Below are positions 28,193-39,683 of a DNA stretch of 64,000 nt, piece by piece. Every line of letters starts with the position of its first letter. The first letter of the stretch is position 1. The translations under genes and the position numbers were made by a program. This DNA is from Sulfurovum sp. FS08-3 (GTDB lineage Bacteria > Campylobacterota > Campylobacteria > Campylobacterales > Sulfurovaceae). The notes under the pieces were generated by a model. That model saw only the letters and a program-made list of their open reading frames with translations. It had not been told where the DNA came from and made no database searches. The stretch lies in NCBI GenBank assembly GCA_000830175.1, contig JQIS01000001.1, forward strand, positions 97,482-161,481. The letters are read 5' to 3'.

Positions 28193-30061
28193 TTAAATTT
28201 GTTTTTGTGCCATTTTGATATAGACGTGGAGTATCTCCAATGAAGCGGGAGTCACGCCTGAAATCTCTGAGGCGTTAAAGAGTGTGGGAGGATTGGCTTT
28301 TTTGAGCTTTTCGACTATCTCGTTGCTTAGTCCTGATACTTTGGCGTAGTCAAAATCGTTGGGGATTTTAAGTTTGAGCATATCTTTCATTTTGGATACT
28401 TGCATCAATTGTTTATCGATGTATCGGTGGTATTTGGCTTGGATAAGTATCTGTTCTATTACTTCATCGCTGTAGGACTCAAACGCTGGAATAAGCGTCG
28501 TGAGTTTGCTGCGATTGTACTCTCCTCTACCTACTACATCAATGAGGGCGGTTTTATCATTAAGTCCCATCTCACCGATACTCTCAAGTAATCCAATAAG
28601 CTCTTTGGTAGGTGTGACGTAGCTGTTTTTGAGATACTCCACCCCCTCCTCAATCGCTGCTTTTTTGGCATACAATCGCTCCAAATAGTCACGTTCAAGG
28701 AGTCCAAATTTCTCCCCGTAGTGGCTTAGACGTATATCGGCATTATCTTCTCTTAGTAGCAATCGATACTCTGCACGTGAGGTAAACATACGGTAGGGTT
28801 CGAGTGTCCCTTTGGTCACAAGGTCATCGATAAGTACCCCAATATACGCCTCATCTCGTCCCAAAATAAAAGGCTCTTCACCATTTAAAGCAAGGACGGC
28901 ATTGATACCTGCCATCAATCCCTGGGCCGCTGCCTCTTCGTAGCCTGTCGTGCCGTTGATTTGCCCTGCGAAATAGAGGGCTTTGATTTTTTTGCACTCC
29001 AAAGTGTGATAGAGTTCGGTAGGCTGGATAAAATCGTACTCGATAGCGTACCCATAACGTACGATTTTGGCACTCTCCATCCCTTTGACGCTCTCTATCA
29101 TCTCTTTTTGTACCTGTGTGGGCAAAGAGGTACTCATGCCGTTGATGTAACACTCAGCGTTGTGTATCGTTTGAGGCTCGACGAAGATTTGATGGCGAGG
29201 TCTATCCCTAAAGCGGTAAATCTTATCTTCGATACTAGGACAATACCTAGGGCCCACGCCGCTAATTTGTCCGCTAAAGAGCGGTGCATTTTCAAAATTG
29301 TTCTCAATAATAGTATGCGTATCTTCGTTGGTATAGGTGACATAGCAGGGCAATTGGATAGGATTGAAGCTCTTTTTGTCGGTACGAAAACTAAAAGGCA
29401 TAGGAGGCTCATCCCCGCCTTGAGGCTCCATAACGCTAAAATCAATACTCTTTGCATCAATTCTAGCACACGTCCCCGTTTTGAGTCGTCCTATTTCAAG
29501 CCCCAAACGACGCAAATACTCACTAAGTTCAATAGAGGCAAACTCCCCTTGACGACCCGCACTCAGTTGGGTTTTGCCAATATGAATGATACCGTTGAGA
29601 AACGTTCCTGCAGTAATAATCACTTTGGAAGCCCGATACTCATTACCTAGTTGTGTCACCACGCCTTTGGCAACGTTGTCGTCGATAATAAGCTCCGTAA
29701 CCATCTCTTGCTTGACATCCAAATGGGGAGTTTGCAAAATTTTATCGTGCATGTAGTTTCGGTATCTATCCATATCGATTTGCGCCCTACTCCCTCTTAC
29801 TGCTGGACCCTTTGAGCCGTTTAGGATTCGGTATTGTATCCCCGTAGCATCGGTACAAAGCCCCATTTCGCCTCCAATAGCATCAAGTTCTTTGACCAAA
29901 TGCCCTTTGGCAAGTCCTCCAATAGCGGGGTTGCACGATGAAGCGCCGATTTGTTCTACCAAAATAGTCACAAGCAACGTCTTAGCCCCCATCCTAGCAC
30001 TTGCCAACGAAGCCTCTATTCCCGCATGTCCACCACCAACAACTATTACATCGTATTGCAT
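28193..30061 (-). CDS. mnmG: tRNA uridine-5-carboxymethylaminomethyl modification enzyme MnmG (GidA)
   Basis: FAD-dependent enzyme that with MnmE modifies U34 of several tRNAs. About 622 residues. The FAD-binding [10 protein letters not shown] follows the start [29 protein letters not shown] and [17 protein letters not shown] are family signatures, and the C-terminal helical MnmE-binding domain is present. An in-frame extension upstream of this ATG is not used, since AGGAAAAAT stands directly before the ATG and the family starts here. Confidence 0.96.
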   Translation of the reverse strand: MQYDVIVVGGGHAGIEASLASARMGAKTLLVTILVEQIGASSCNPAIGGLAKGHLVKELDAIGGEMGLCTDATGIQYRILNGSKGPAVRGSRAQIDMDRYRNYMHDKILQTPHLDVKQEMVTELIIDDNVAKGVVTQLGNEYRASKVIITAGTFLNGIIHIGKTQLSAGRQGEFASIELSEYLRRLGLEIGRLKTGTCARIDAKSIDFSVMEPQGGDEPPMPFSFRTDKKSFNPIQLPCYVTYTNEDTHTIIENNFENAPLFSGQISGVGPRYCPSIEDKIYRFRDRPRHQIFVEPQTIHNAECYINGMSTSLPTQVQKEMIESVKGMESAKIVRYGYAIEYDFIQPTELYHTLECKKIKALYFAGQINGTTGYEEAAAQGLMAGINAVLALNGEEPFILGRDEAYIGVLIDDLVTKGTLEPYRMFTSRAEYRLLLREDNADIRLSHYGEKFGLLERDYLERLYAKKAAIEEGVEYLKNSYVTPTKELIGLLESIGEMGLNDKTALIDVVGRGEYNRSKLTTLIPAFESYSDEVIEQILIQAKYHRYIDKQLMQVSKMKDMLKLKIPNDFDYAKVSGLSNEIVEKLKKANPPTLFNASEISGVTPASLEILHVYIKMAQKQI

Positions 30062-30146
30062 ATTTTTCCTAAAGTATAAAAAGTGTACCATTATATCAAA
30101 ATTTAAATTGCAATATTCTACAACTTTTTTAGAAAGGTAACCCCAA

Positions 30147-31103
30147 ATGAAATTCGCAGATCCCAAAAACGATTTGGCTTTTAAAAAAATATTTGGTGAC
30201 ATGAATCACAAAAATATCCTTATCTCATTTTTGAACTCTGTGCTTGATTTCAAAGATGGCTTTGCTATTGTTGATGTATCACTAGCAAACCCCTATCAAG
30301 TCCCTAGAATCGAAGACCTCAAAGAGACTATTCTTGATATCAAAGCCAAAAACCAAAACGGTGAACATTTCATTGTCGAAATGCAAAAAAAAGATTTGGG
30401 TAACTTTGCCAAAAGAAGCCTCTACTACACATCCAAAGCCTATGTCGAACAGCTCCCCAAAAAGAGAGATTACTCTGTTTTGAAAAAAGTCTATTTTATT
30501 GGCATACTCAACTTCACCATCTTTGAAAACAAAAATTACATCTCAAGACACCTTATTATCAATCAAGAGACCCAAACGCAAGATTTGGAGGATTTTGAAT
30601 TTAGCTTTATTGAGTTGCCTAAATTTACAAAAGATATTCATGAACTCGGTAGCACTTTGGATAAGTGGATATACTTTATCCAAAACGCTTCAGACCTAAG
30701 CGTTATCCCACTCCAATATGAAAATTTAGAAGCTTTCAAAGAAGCCTTTGGTATAGCTACTCAAACCCTATGGGACACCAAAGAGCTCGAACTCTACGAC
30801 TATATCGCCCTCAAAGAGTACGATGAGATAAATGCGTTGCAAACCGCACAAAGAAAAGGGGAAGCAATAGGAATTGAAAAGGGGATGAAGAAAGGAATGG
30901 AAAAAGGAATGGAAAAAGGAATGAAGAAGGGGATGGAAAAAGGGATGGAAAAAGGGATGGAAAAAGGGATGGAAAAAGGGATGGAGCAAAAAGCAATAGA
31001 GATAGCCCAAAAGTTGATAACTCAAAGTTTTGATAACGATACAATATGTACAATTACAGGACTATCCAAAGAGAGGATTGAGGCATTAAGAGCAAGCAAT
31101 TAG
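30147..31103 (+). CDS. Rpn/PD-(D/E)XK nuclease family (transposase-like) protein
   Basis: 318 residues. The N-terminus [16 protein letters not shown] and the nuclease core [20 protein letters not shown] (D ... E-x-Q form of the PD-(D/E)XK motif) identify the Rpn/PDDEXK transposase-like family, which promotes recombination and occurs in many copies in some genomes. Near residues 245-280 is a run of nine Lys-Gly-Met units, after which the C-terminus [20 protein letters not shown] resembles the usual short helical end. It is the only gene of this kind here, between mnmG and a helicase gene. Confidence 0.85.
   Translation: MKFADPKNDLAFKKIFGDMNHKNILISFLNSVLDFKDGFAIVDVSLANPYQVPRIEDLKETILDIKAKNQNGEHFIVEMQKKDLGNFAKRSLYYTSKAYVEQLPKKRDYSVLKKVYFIGILNFTIFENKNYISRHLIINQETQTQDLEDFEFSFIELPKFTKDIHELGSTLDKWIYFIQNASDLSVIPLQYENLEAFKEAFGIATQTLWDTKELELYDYIALKEYDEINALQTAQRKGEAIGIEKGMKKGMEKGMEKGMKKGMEKGMEKGMEKGMEKGMEQKAIEIAQKLITQSFDNDTICTITGLSKERIEALRASN
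30877..30984 (+). repeat. 12-base tandem repeat coding for (Lys-Gly-Met-Glu/Lys)n
   Basis: About nine near-identical 12-base units of the form AAAGGGATGGAA within the Rpn-type gene. The last five are almost perfect copies, which points to recent expansion. Changes in number keep the frame and alter only the length of a charged helix. Confidence 0.85.
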
Positions 31104-31106
31104 ACT

Positions 31107-33167
31107 TTATTGCGATATTTGTGCTTTATCCGTAATACCATCTTTGTCGATCATTTTGGCTTCATGTAAGAATGCGGAGGGTTCAAACTCTATCTTTTTG
31201 AGTTTGTCGTATTTGGCAAGAGAGAGATAGAGGTTGTCTCTAGCACGGGTTACGGCTACATAGAAGAGTCGTCGCTCTTCGTCGATATCGGAGCCGCTTT
31301 TGGCAGCAAGTTTGCGATTGGGGAAGCGTCCATCCATCAAATCGACTACATAGACATCTTTAAACTCCAACCCTTTACTTGCATGTACGCTCAAAAGATT
31401 AACCCCCTCTCCCTCACTTAGTTCATTGCCTCCGAGTATCATGGCATTGATAAAGCGTCCCAACTCTTGATAGTGTTTGGCAAGGTCAAGCAAAAGTTTG
31501 GCTTTACGTTCAATGCGTTCTTTGGCTTGTTTTTTGCGTTCTTCATCTATCTCTCCGTTTTTCAGTCGTGCACGCGATAGGGCTAATGTTTCGATGACGT
31601 ATTGATAGAGACGTGAATCAATGGCTTTTCTCAAAATCGAAGCGGGAGGATTGGAGGAGGAGACTTGCATCATCAATTCATAAAAATAATTAAGAAAGGT
31701 TACGCCCTCGTGGGTAATACGGGGATGTTTGAGCAAAGGGTGTCTTTTGATAGCATCGTAAATTGCCATTGAAGCAAATCGTGCTTGAGAGCCAATCTCC
31801 AAATCATCGTCAAAGAGTCCCAGTTGCACATTTTTGGTAGGATTGAATTTGGGTAGCTCTTTTTCGATGGGTTCTAGTAATCCACGCAACGCATTTCCCT
31901 TGCCAAAGTGTACCATAGAGGTAAAAAATTCTCGTGAAAGAGCCGAACCGACATTTTTGGCGTACTCAAAAATATGGATAAATGCCATCATATCTTTGGG
32001 ATTGTTGAGCAGTGCCAACGCATCAAGCAAAAACTTAATCTCTTTGGCATCAAAAAAGCTAGTGCCTCCTTTGCGACGTGAGGGGACGCTAAGCTCCCTA
32101 AGTGAGGCTTCAATCCCATCGGCACTGGAGTTGTTACGAAAAATCACAGCAACATCAGCAAAAGGCGTAGGGGAGTCTTTGATAGCTAGTGCAATCGATT
32201 GGTATTGGGCAAATAGCTCATCGTATATGAGAAGTTTGGGTTTGCTAAACTCTCCTTGACGTACCACCTCCAAACTTTTGGGATAGATACGCTCATTGTG
32301 TTCAATGACACGATTGGCAAGAGCCAAAATAGCACTCGAAGAGCGGTAGTTTTTGGTAAGGGTATGGATGGTTGCGTTGGGATAGCGTTTGTCAAAGGTG
32401 GAGATATTTTCGATATTAGCCCCATTAAAAGCATAAATACTTTGGTCGTAATCGCCTACGCAAAAGAGCGATTGTGAGCGTAAATCATCGATCAAAGCCC
32501 CTTGAAGAGTATTGGTATCTTGATACTCATCGACAAGTACCTCGGTAATATTGGGACGTACATGGGTAACATACTCACGGGTTTTGAGCAACAAATCATT
32601 AAACGACAAAAAACCATACTCCTCTTTGGTGGCTTCATACTCATCAATAATACCCAAATAGATATCCATCAAAATTTTATGTTCTTCGTATTTGTTGCCA
32701 AACCACGCTTCAAAGCTTTCAAGTGTAGCGTTTTGATAGAGATTGTATTGGTCGTAGAGGTGCGAAGCACTAAAAGGCTCAATGGGTAATCCTAGTCGCT
32801 TAAAGGCTCGTCGTTCATAAATAGAGCGAAAAAGGGTACGCAACTCATTGGGTTGTTTGAGCGAAATATCAGGATAGGCACTCTTAAGCCATCGATAACC
32901 AATAGCGTGAAACGTCCCCGATTCGATTTGACCAATAAGTTGAGCGGGGAAAAATTTCTCCAAACGTGCTATCATCTCCCCTGCAGCTTTGTTGGTAAAA
33001 GTAAGCAAAATGATAGTGCTAGGCTCGACGCCATTTTTGAGCAGATAAGCAATACGTCCTACAATCGTAGAGGTTTTGCCCGTCCCTGCACTGGCAATCA
33101 CAAGATTAGCACCCAATGGCGTTGTAGCAGCTTTGAGCTGCTGGGCGTTTAGATTGGCTAGAGGCAT
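31107..33167 (-). CDS. UvrD/Rep/PcrA-like superfamily 1 DNA helicase
   Basis: 686 residues. Motifs in order: Walker A ASAGTGKTSTIVGR, motif Ia LLTFTNKAAGEM, Walker B EVLVDEYQDTNTLQ, motif III GDYDQSIYAFNGA, motif IV TLTKNYRSSSAIL, motif V LLSVHASKGLEFKDVYV and motif VI AVTRARDNLYLSL. Such enzymes unwind DNA 3'-5' in repair or at stalled forks. Assignment to UvrD, Rep or PcrA is not possible by eye. The start overlaps the stop of the preceding gene by one base (TAATG). Confidence 0.93.
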   Translation of the reverse strand: MPLANLNAQQLKAATTPLGANLVIASAGTGKTSTIVGRIAYLLKNGVEPSTIILLTFTNKAAGEMIARLEKFFPAQLIGQIESGTFHAIGYRWLKSAYPDISLKQPNELRTLFRSIYERRAFKRLGLPIEPFSASHLYDQYNLYQNATLESFEAWFGNKYEEHKILMDIYLGIIDEYEATKEEYGFLSFNDLLLKTREYVTHVRPNITEVLVDEYQDTNTLQGALIDDLRSQSLFCVGDYDQSIYAFNGANIENISTFDKRYPNATIHTLTKNYRSSSAILALANRVIEHNERIYPKSLEVVRQGEFSKPKLLIYDELFAQYQSIALAIKDSPTPFADVAVIFRNNSSADGIEASLRELSVPSRRKGGTSFFDAKEIKFLLDALALLNNPKDMMAFIHIFEYAKNVGSALSREFFTSMVHFGKGNALRGLLEPIEKELPKFNPTKNVQLGLFDDDLEIGSQARFASMAIYDAIKRHPLLKHPRITHEGVTFLNYFYELMMQVSSSNPPASILRKAIDSRLYQYVIETLALSRARLKNGEIDEERKKQAKERIERKAKLLLDLAKHYQELGRFINAMILGGNELSEGEGVNLLSVHASKGLEFKDVYVVDLMDGRFPNRKLAAKSGSDIDEERRLFYVAVTRARDNLYLSLAKYDKLKKIEFEPSAFLHEAKMIDKDGITDKAQISQ

Positions 33168-33694
33168 TAAAGCTCTATGGTAATAGGCTCATCAAGACGC
33201 TCGATAAGCTCTTCGTAGTGTTCTAAAGTCTGAAAGGCTTTTTCGTATCGCCATCGTAAGACAAATTCGATAATATCATTTTTGAGTTCAGGTTCAAGCG
33301 TTTGTGCTTTTCCAAAGTAGCCCAATGAGACATTTTTGGCCTTTTTTTTGCCATTTTTGTCAGGTTCATAGGTAATAGCAATGATTTGAATGTATTTGCC
33401 GTCTCGCACATCGCCAAAATCCTCTTCTTTGAGACCAATCCCACTAAGATTCATCGCTTTGTAGATAAAAATTTCACCAAAATCGGGTGATTTTTCGTAG
33501 ATGTTCAATTTAATGTAGAGATCATTAACCTTTTTGATGTTGCCATGGCGTATGGCTTTGATATGATCTTTGGGTGAAACTTGCTCATTCTTTGGAGTAT
33601 TGCCTCTATCGGCTCTCTTGAAATTTTGTTTAAGAGCAATCTTCTCATCAATTCGCTGGGTAAGTTCTTTAATTCTATCGATACTACCTACCAT
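33167..33694 (-). CDS. Conserved hypothetical protein upstream of the helicase
   Basis: 175 residues, hydrophilic. A short N-terminal helix (RIKELTQRIDEKIALKQNFK) is followed by a mixed domain with NDLYIKLNIYEKSPDFGEIFIYKAMNL and KYIQIIAITYEPDKNG, and a C-terminal helix. No family recognised. The ATG follows GAGAGGGG; a 13-codon extension upstream has none. One-base overlap with the helicase gene suggests coupled translation and perhaps a common role in DNA metabolism. Confidence 0.75.
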   Translation of the reverse strand: MVGSIDRIKELTQRIDEKIALKQNFKRADRGNTPKNEQVSPKDHIKAIRHGNIKKVNDLYIKLNIYEKSPDFGEIFIYKAMNLSGIGLKEEDFGDVRDGKYIQIIAITYEPDKNGKKKAKNVSLGYFGKAQTLEPELKNDIIEFVLRWRYEKAFQTLEHYEELIERLDEPITIEL

Positions 33695-33840
33695 AAAACC
33701 CCTCTCTTTACACACACATACTAAACTCAACACATCTTCGATATTATATAATATAACAACCTATTACATCCTTAATAGTTGTAAATATAATCTACTAAAT
33801 GGTTAAAAAGTATAATTTCGATAGAATTTCATATCAAAAA

Positions 33841-33973
33841 CTGACCTTACGTACTCAAAGTGCGTAAAACCTTGTCGCTCTCCCGCTGTGCGGGTAGCTT
33901 CAGGGGGTTGCAAGGGACACTTGTGTCCCTTGCAAAAAATAGGGGCTTTGCTCCTATTTTTGCGTAACATCAG
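33841..33973. repeat. MITE-like palindromic element, core type B, copy 2
   Basis: Inverted relative to the copy at 5578-5709 and of nearly the same length. Same order of parts: AAGTGCGTAAAACCTTGTCG, CCCGC/GCGGG hairpin, GGGACACTTGTGTCCC hairpin, AAAATAGG/CCTATTTT arms, and the end GCGTAACATCAG. It occupies nearly half of the 307-base gap between the helicase group and murA. Confidence 0.75.
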
Positions 33974-34001
33974 TAAAAAAAGTATTGAAGCAGGATGAAT
34001 A

Positions 34002-35267
34002 ATGGATTATTTAACAATCGAAGGCGGTGCCAAACTGAGTGGGAGTGTTACAATTAGTGGCTCCAAAAATGCAGCTTTGCCCGTCATTGCAGCGACGCTA
34101 TTGAGTGACAAAGATATTACACTTGAAAATTTACCCAATGTGGTGGACATCAAAACGCTTCTCAAGCTTGTAGAGATGCTTGGAGGCAAGGTGAACTACC
34201 ACGATAATCACAGTGTCACCATCAACAATCGCTCCATTAGCTCCACCAAAGCCGTTTACGAGATCGTCTCGCAAATGCGTGCATCGATTTTGGTGCTAGG
34301 TCCTTTACTTGCTCGTTTTGGAGAGTGCGAAGTCTCTTTGCCAGGTGGATGTGCTATTGGGCAGCGTCCTATTGATTTGCATCTCAAGGCACTTGAAGCC
34401 ATGGGTGCAGTTATAGAGATTAAAAGCGGTTATGTAAAAGCCTATGCACCCGATGGTTTGAAGGGTGCAAAGATTGTTTTTGACAAAATTACCGTAGGAG
34501 GAAGCGAAAACGCTATTATGGCAGCGGCTCTTGCTCATGGCACAACGACTATCATCAATGCAGCCAAAGAACCCGAAGTGGTGCAACTGTGCGAAATATT
34601 GGTCGATGGGGGAGTTTTGATTGAAGGCGTTGGTACGAGTGAGATTACCATCGAAGGCACGGGAGGTAAACCCATTGATTTTAAAACCCCTATTACTATT
34701 ATCCCTGATAGAATTGAAGCGGGTACCTATTTATGTGCGGGAGCGATTACAAAATCCTCTATTACACTCAAAAAGGTCAATGCTCAACACATCAAAGCCT
34801 CTATTGATAAACTCGAATCGATGGGGTGTCAATTTGATATTAGCGATGATGAAGTCACTATCTACCCACCTGAGGAGCTTATCTCGGCGAATATCACCAC
34901 AACCGAATACCCAGGATTTCCTACCGATATGCAAGCTCAATTTATGGCTTTGGCGATTGTCTCCAAAGGCGATACACTTATCGAAGAGCGACTCTTTGAA
35001 AATCGTTTCATGCATGTAAGCGAACTCAATCGTTTGGGGGCTGATATTTGGCTCAAAGGCAATATCGCTGCGGTGCATCAAGTCGATGAACTCAACGGTG
35101 CGGATGTAATGGCGACTGATTTAAGGGCTAGTTCAGCACTCGTATTAGCCGCTTTGATTGCCAAAGGCGAGACCAATATCCACCGAATCTATCATCTTGA
35201 TAGAGGATACGAAAACCTAGAGGGCAAACTAAGTGCCTTGGGGGCGAAAATTCATCGCCACAAATAA
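34002..35267 (+). CDS. murA: UDP-N-acetylglucosamine 1-carboxyvinyltransferase
   Basis: First committed step of peptidoglycan synthesis: transfers enolpyruvate from PEP to UDP-GlcNAc. 421 residues, usual length. N-terminal [20 protein letters not shown] holds the catalytic Lys, and [19 protein letters not shown] holds the active-site Cys (residue 117), the residue attacked by fosfomycin in other species. The second domain shows [19 protein letters not shown] single-copy housekeeping enzyme; the start is the first ATG after AGCAGGATGA. Confidence 0.97.
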   Translation: MDYLTIEGGAKLSGSVTISGSKNAALPVIAATLLSDKDITLENLPNVVDIKTLLKLVEMLGGKVNYHDNHSVTINNRSISSTKAVYEIVSQMRASILVLGPLLARFGECEVSLPGGCAIGQRPIDLHLKALEAMGAVIEIKSGYVKAYAPDGLKGAKIVFDKITVGGSENAIMAAALAHGTTTIINAAKEPEVVQLCEILVDGGVLIEGVGTSEITIEGTGGKPIDFKTPITIIPDRIEAGTYLCAGAITKSSITLKKVNAQHIKASIDKLESMGCQFDISDDEVTIYPPEELISANITTTEYPGFPTDMQAQFMALAIVSKGDTLIEERLFENRFMHVSELNRLGADIWLKGNIAAVHQVDELNGADVMATDLRASSALVLAALIAKGETNIHRIYHLDRGYENLEGKLSALGAKIHRHK

Positions 35268-35404
35268 GAGGTATTTATCGCCTCTTTAGGATGATAAAAA
35301 GATAAAATTTCTCTAATTTTGGGATGCACAAACTCTATTATTGATTCATTGATTAATCAAACTATGCTATTATCCCCTCCAAAACTCAATTAGGTTAGGC
35401 AATA

Positions 35405-38400
35405 ATGACAATAATGAAACAGATATTTTCCATGAAAGTTGCGGTGATTTTGCTCTTTGTATTTGCTATTGCTATTGGCAGTGCAACATTTATAGAAAAT
35501 GATTACGGCACACAAAGTGCTAGGGCGTTGGTTTACAATGCTACATGGTTTGAGGCGTTGCTGATTTTTATCACCTTGACGCTGATTTTTAATATCTATC
35601 GCTTCAAGATGTACAAACGCTCCAAATGGGCAGCACTGACATTTCATGTCGCTTTTATTTTGATTGCTATAGGTGCAGGAATGACACGCTATATTGGCTT
35701 TGAGGGTGTGATGAGTATTCGTGAGGGGGCTACGGCTTCGACAATGATGAGCGATGTAATGCTTTTGCAAATAGATGCTCAAAAAGAGCAGTATGAAAAG
35801 GTACTCCATCTCTCCTCTATGAGCAAAAACAATCTCAAAGAGAATATTAGCCTAGAGGGCAAAGAGATAGAGGTGGAGCTTCTTGAGTATCTGCCCAATG
35901 TAGGCAACAAGATTGAAGAGAATAACGGTAGCGGCGTTGTAGAGATGATGCTCTCGTTTGGTAGCGGTTCGGCTACTATTATGCTTCAAAAAGGGGATGT
36001 TTACGAGAGTGAGAGCTTTGTTGTGAGCTTTGAAAAAGCAATAACAAGCGACAAAAAGATACTCGCTATCCATGAACACAACGGAAGCCTTGTCGTAAAC
36101 TCTCCTTATGATTTCAAAACCCTCAATATGGATACACAACAAGAGGGCAATATCACAAAGGGTGCAAATATCGCTCTTGCCAATCGTATGCTCTATCAAT
36201 TTGAAGAGGGTGGAATGGTCATCAAAAAATACTACCCCAAAGGCTCACTTACTCTTGCTTCAAACTCCATCAAACCTCAAGCAGGTATGCCTGACCTCAT
36301 TAGACTCAAACTAAGTTGTGCCAATGAGAATCAAACCGTTGCTTTGCAAGGGACACAAGGGAGTGTAGGAGAGTTTAAACGTGTAAATTTGTGCGGTAAA
36401 AGTTTAAATCTGCGTTATGGAGCCAAAATGATTGAGCTGCCTTTTTCTATCAAATTAGAGGATTTTGTCATGGATAGATACCCAGGATCCAACACCCCCT
36501 CCTCCTACTCTAGCCATGTAGCGGTTGTCGATTCAGAAAAAATGATCAATATGCCCTACCATATCTATATGAACCATATTTTGGAGTATCGAGGCTACAA
36601 GTTTTTTCAATCCTCTTACGATCAAGATGAAAAAGGCACAGTCCTTTCGGTCAATCACGACCCTGGTACGCTTCCTACCTATGTGGGATACTTTTTGTTG
36701 ATAGTGGGTATGGTGTGGGTACTCTTTGCCAAAAATGGACGCTTTCAAACCCTTCTTCGCTCCGCAAGAGAGTTGCAAAAAGGTGCTTTGGCTTTTGCTT
36801 TGATGGTTGTGCTTTTGGGACACACACCCCTTAGAGCCGATGAAACAGCTATTAGCAAAATCCATGCTACCAAATTTGGAGAGCTAATCGTTCAAGATGC
36901 TCAAGGACGCATGAAACCTCTCGATACCCTCTCCAAACAAATCATTACCAAAATAACACGCAAGAGTACTTTTTTGGGACTTGATTCCAATCAGCTCCTT
37001 TTGGGCATGATTATCGCTCCAGAGGCTTTTCAAAAAAAACCCATGATTAAAATCGGACACCCCTCAATCGCCCAAAAACTAGGATTTGACACAACCCAAA
37101 AATACCTACGTTTTAGTGATTTTTTTGCTGATAATATGAAAACCTACAAACTCTATGACGATATTATGGTAGCCAACCGTAAACGCCCCATTGAGCGAAG
37201 TACTTATGACAAAGAGATTATCAAAGTCGATGAGCGTATCAACATCTCCTACATGGTCTATACAGGTTCGCTGATACGCATTTTTCCCAAACCCAACGAC
37301 AGCAACAATCTCTGGCTCTCTCCCATGGATGCTATGAAAGATTTTGAAGCCAAAGATGCCCAAATGGTACAGCTTATGACGATGAACTATTTCCAAGGGA
37401 TTGAAAAGGGTATCAAAGAGGGAGATTATACCAAAGCCAATGAGGCGTTAGGCTTTATAGAGCAATTCCAACAAAAATACGGCAAAGCGGTAGTACCAAG
37501 CCAAACGCACGTTAAGCTTGAAATTCTCTACAACAATCTCAATCTCTTTGGCCGTCTAACGCCTATCTATATTTTGGTGGGACTTGTGTTACTTATTTTA
37601 TCCTTTATTCATATTCTTAAACCCAACTTTAATCTAAGACGCTACACACGCATTGTGCTTTATATTATTGTCTTTGGATTTATGATTCACACGCTAGGTC
37701 TCTTTTCTAAGATAGAAGCGGGTAAATTGACCATTGATGCTATTGATTTTGATCTCTTTAAACTCATTGATAGCATTATAGAGCTGCTTGAACACAAAAT
37801 TTATGAAAAGAACTTAGATCTTGTCGTAAGCTATGATAACAATTTAGGTAAAAATTTCTACGGTGATAGCCTTAGAATCTCTCAAATCCTTACCAATTTC
37901 ATCGGTAATGCCGTCAAATTTACCGACAAAGGCGAAATAGCTCTCTACATCACCAAGGCTTCTACCAATCGTGTACGCTTTGAAGTACGAGATACAGGCA
38001 TAGGACTTACCCCAGAGCAACAATCCAAACTCTTCCAGTCCTTTTCACAAGCCGATGGTAGCACAACACGAAAGTATGGCGGTTCAGGTCTAGGGCTTAC
38101 TATCTCCAAGCAACTTGCTGAACTGATGAATGGAGAGGTTTGGGTGGAGAGTGAGTTTGGCAAAGGTAGCAGCTTCTTTTGTGAGATTGAACTCAAAGAG
38201 AATCCACTCAGTGCACAATTTCAAATCTTTGAAAATAGAAAAATTCTCATTGTAGATGATAACCCTACATGGCATAAGACCATCCAAAATATGCTTGTGC
38301 GATTTAATATAGCCTCAGATTGTGTCTGTAGTGGTTATGAGGCTATTGAAAAGATAATAGAGTCCCAAAGTGGATACGATTTGATTTTGATGGATTGGCA

Positions 38401-39649
38401 GATGCCTGGGCTTGATGGTATCGAGACGGCAAAACATATCAACCAAACCTACAAAACAATAAATCATAAAAAAATACCCACTATTATCATGGTAAGTTCC
38501 TATTCGCAAGAGTCCATCAACCACAAAGCACAAAGAGTAGGCATAGAGAGGGTATTGCAAAAGCCTATCAATCCCTCCAATCTCAATGATATTTTAAGCA
38601 CTGTTTTTATCAACGATTGGGCATCTAGCTATGCACATGAGTCAAAAAAACGCAAACAACCCAAAGATATTGGGGTGCTTAAAGGCTCATCCATCTTGCT
38701 AGTTGATGATAATGAAACCAATAGAGAGATTGTAGTAGGTCTGCTTGAAGAGAGCGGTATTGAGATTGAACAAGCCACAAATGGTCAAATGGCAATAGAT
38801 AAATACAACGCCAATCCCAACAAATACAAACTCATTTTAATGGATATCCAAATGCCTATTATGGATGGTCATCAAGCTACCTCTATCATTCGTCAAACCA
38901 ATCAAAAGATACCCATTATTGCATTGAGTGCCAATGCTATGAAAGAGGATATAGAAAAGAGCTACACAGTGGGGATGGATGAACATCTCAACAAACCCAT
39001 TGAGGTCAATAAACTCTACGATGTGCTTTTGAAGTATCTGCCCAAAACAAACGATGCACTTTCCAAGGTAAAAACTCCTCTTGCATCAAAGAGTCTTATA
39101 CCTCTATTTGATACTATTGATACCATCAAAGGTTTGGAGTATCTAGTGGGCAATGAAAAGCTCTATCTTAAATTGTTGCGAAATTTCAAAAAAGATTATG
39201 AAAATCTTGAGATTAGGAGTCTCGATGAAGAGAGCTTTGGACGTACCATCCACACCATCAAGGGGCTTAGTGCCAATATCGGCGCTATGGCTTTGCACAC
39301 AAAAGCCAAAAATCTTGAAAGCAATAGAGATAGGTTTCATATTGATGCTTTTTCGCAAGAGCTTAGTGGTGTCATAGAGGAACTCATTCAAAAGCTTCCA
39401 CTAGAAAGCCAATCCATAAACACCAAAATCGCAATCGACCAACACGAAAAAGCCAAACTCTTTCAAAAGCTTCACGATGCACTTGAACTAGGTGAGCTTC
39501 AAGGGTGTCATGCACGCATCAAAGAGATAGAGAAGTACCAGCTAGACGACAAAAGCGACGAACTCTTCAAGAGTATAAAAGAGTGTGTAGATAACTATGA
39601 ATTGGATGAAGCACTTGAACTCTTGGAAAATCACACCCAAAAGCTATAG
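35405..39649 (+). CDS. Chimera: CcsBA cytochrome c synthase N-terminus fused to hybrid histidine kinase C-terminus
   Basis: 1414 residues in one open frame. Residues 1-765 are CcsBA-like: three N-terminal helices including [14 protein letters not shown], a large periplasmic ResB-type domain, further helices, and the helix [18 protein letters not shown]. The WWD haem-handling domain and the last histidines of CcsA are missing. At about base 37700 it continues as [20 protein letters not shown], a sequence normally found just after the HisKA helix of hybrid kinases. Then follow HATPase ([29 protein letters not shown]), REC 1 (Asp997), REC 2 (Asp1147) and an HPt domain (His1283 in [13 protein letters not shown]). 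The kinase phospho-acceptor His is absent. Either a deletion fusion or a chimeric join; neither half looks functional in its usual way. Confidence 0.8.
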   Translation: MTIMKQIFSMKVAVILLFVFAIAIGSATFIENDYGTQSARALVYNATWFEALLIFITLTLIFNIYRFKMYKRSKWAALTFHVAFILIAIGAGMTRYIGFEGVMSIREGATASTMMSDVMLLQIDAQKEQYEKVLHLSSMSKNNLKENISLEGKEIEVELLEYLPNVGNKIEENNGSGVVEMMLSFGSGSATIMLQKGDVYESESFVVSFEKAITSDKKILAIHEHNGSLVVNSPYDFKTLNMDTQQEGNITKGANIALANRMLYQFEEGGMVIKKYYPKGSLTLASNSIKPQAGMPDLIRLKLSCANENQTVALQGTQGSVGEFKRVNLCGKSLNLRYGAKMIELPFSIKLEDFVMDRYPGSNTPSSYSSHVAVVDSEKMINMPYHIYMNHILEYRGYKFFQSSYDQDEKGTVLSVNHDPGTLPTYVGYFLLIVGMVWVLFAKNGRFQTLLRSARELQKGALAFALMVVLLGHTPLRADETAISKIHATKFGELIVQDAQGRMKPLDTLSKQIITKITRKSTFLGLDSNQLLLGMIIAPEAFQKKPMIKIGHPSIAQKLGFDTTQKYLRFSDFFADNMKTYKLYDDIMVANRKRPIERSTYDKEIIKVDERINISYMVYTGSLIRIFPKPNDSNNLWLSPMDAMKDFEAKDAQMVQLMTMNYFQGIEKGIKEGDYTKANEALGFIEQFQQKYGKAVVPSQTHVKLEILYNNLNLFGRLTPIYILVGLVLLILSFIHILKPNFNLRRYTRIVLYIIVFGFMIHTLGLFSKIEAGKLTIDAIDFDLFKLIDSIIELLEHKIYEKNLDLVVSYDNNLGKNFYGDSLRISQILTNFIGNAVKFTDKGEIALYITKASTNRVRFEVRDTGIGLTPEQQSKLFQSFSQADGSTTRKYGGSGLGLTISKQLAELMNGEVWVESEFGKGSSFFCEIELKENPLSAQFQIFENRKILIVDDNPTWHKTIQNMLVRFNIASDCVCSGYEAIEKIIESQSGYDLILMDWQMPGLDGIETAKHINQTYKTINHKKIPTIIMVSSYSQESINHKAQRVGIERVLQKPINPSNLNDILSTVFINDWASSYAHESKKRKQPKDIGVLKGSSILLVDDNETNREIVVGLLEESGIEIEQATNGQMAIDKYNANPNKYKLILMDIQMPIMDGHQATSIIRQTNQKIPIIALSANAMKEDIEKSYTVGMDEHLNKPIEVNKLYDVLLKYLPKTNDALSKVKTPLASKSLIPLFDTIDTIKGLEYLVGNEKLYLKLLRNFKKDYENLEIRSLDEESFGRTIHTIKGLSANIGAMALHTKAKNLESNRDRFHIDAFSQELSGVIEELIQKLPLESQSINTKIAIDQHEKAKLFQKLHDALELGELQGCHARIKEIEKYQLDDKSDELFKSIKECVDNYELDEALELLENHTQKL

Positions 39650-39683
39650 CAATAGTTAAAACCAAAAAGAGAGGATATTGCAC

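Noticed and set aside
28200-30200. Several long frames opposite mnmG and polA
   Set aside because: They lie wholly inside well-supported genes, have no family features and no ribosome sites.
30768-31053. Phe/His/Pro-rich frames opposite the Lys-Gly-Met repeat
   Set aside because: They only reflect the tandem repeat on the other strand and lack start signals.
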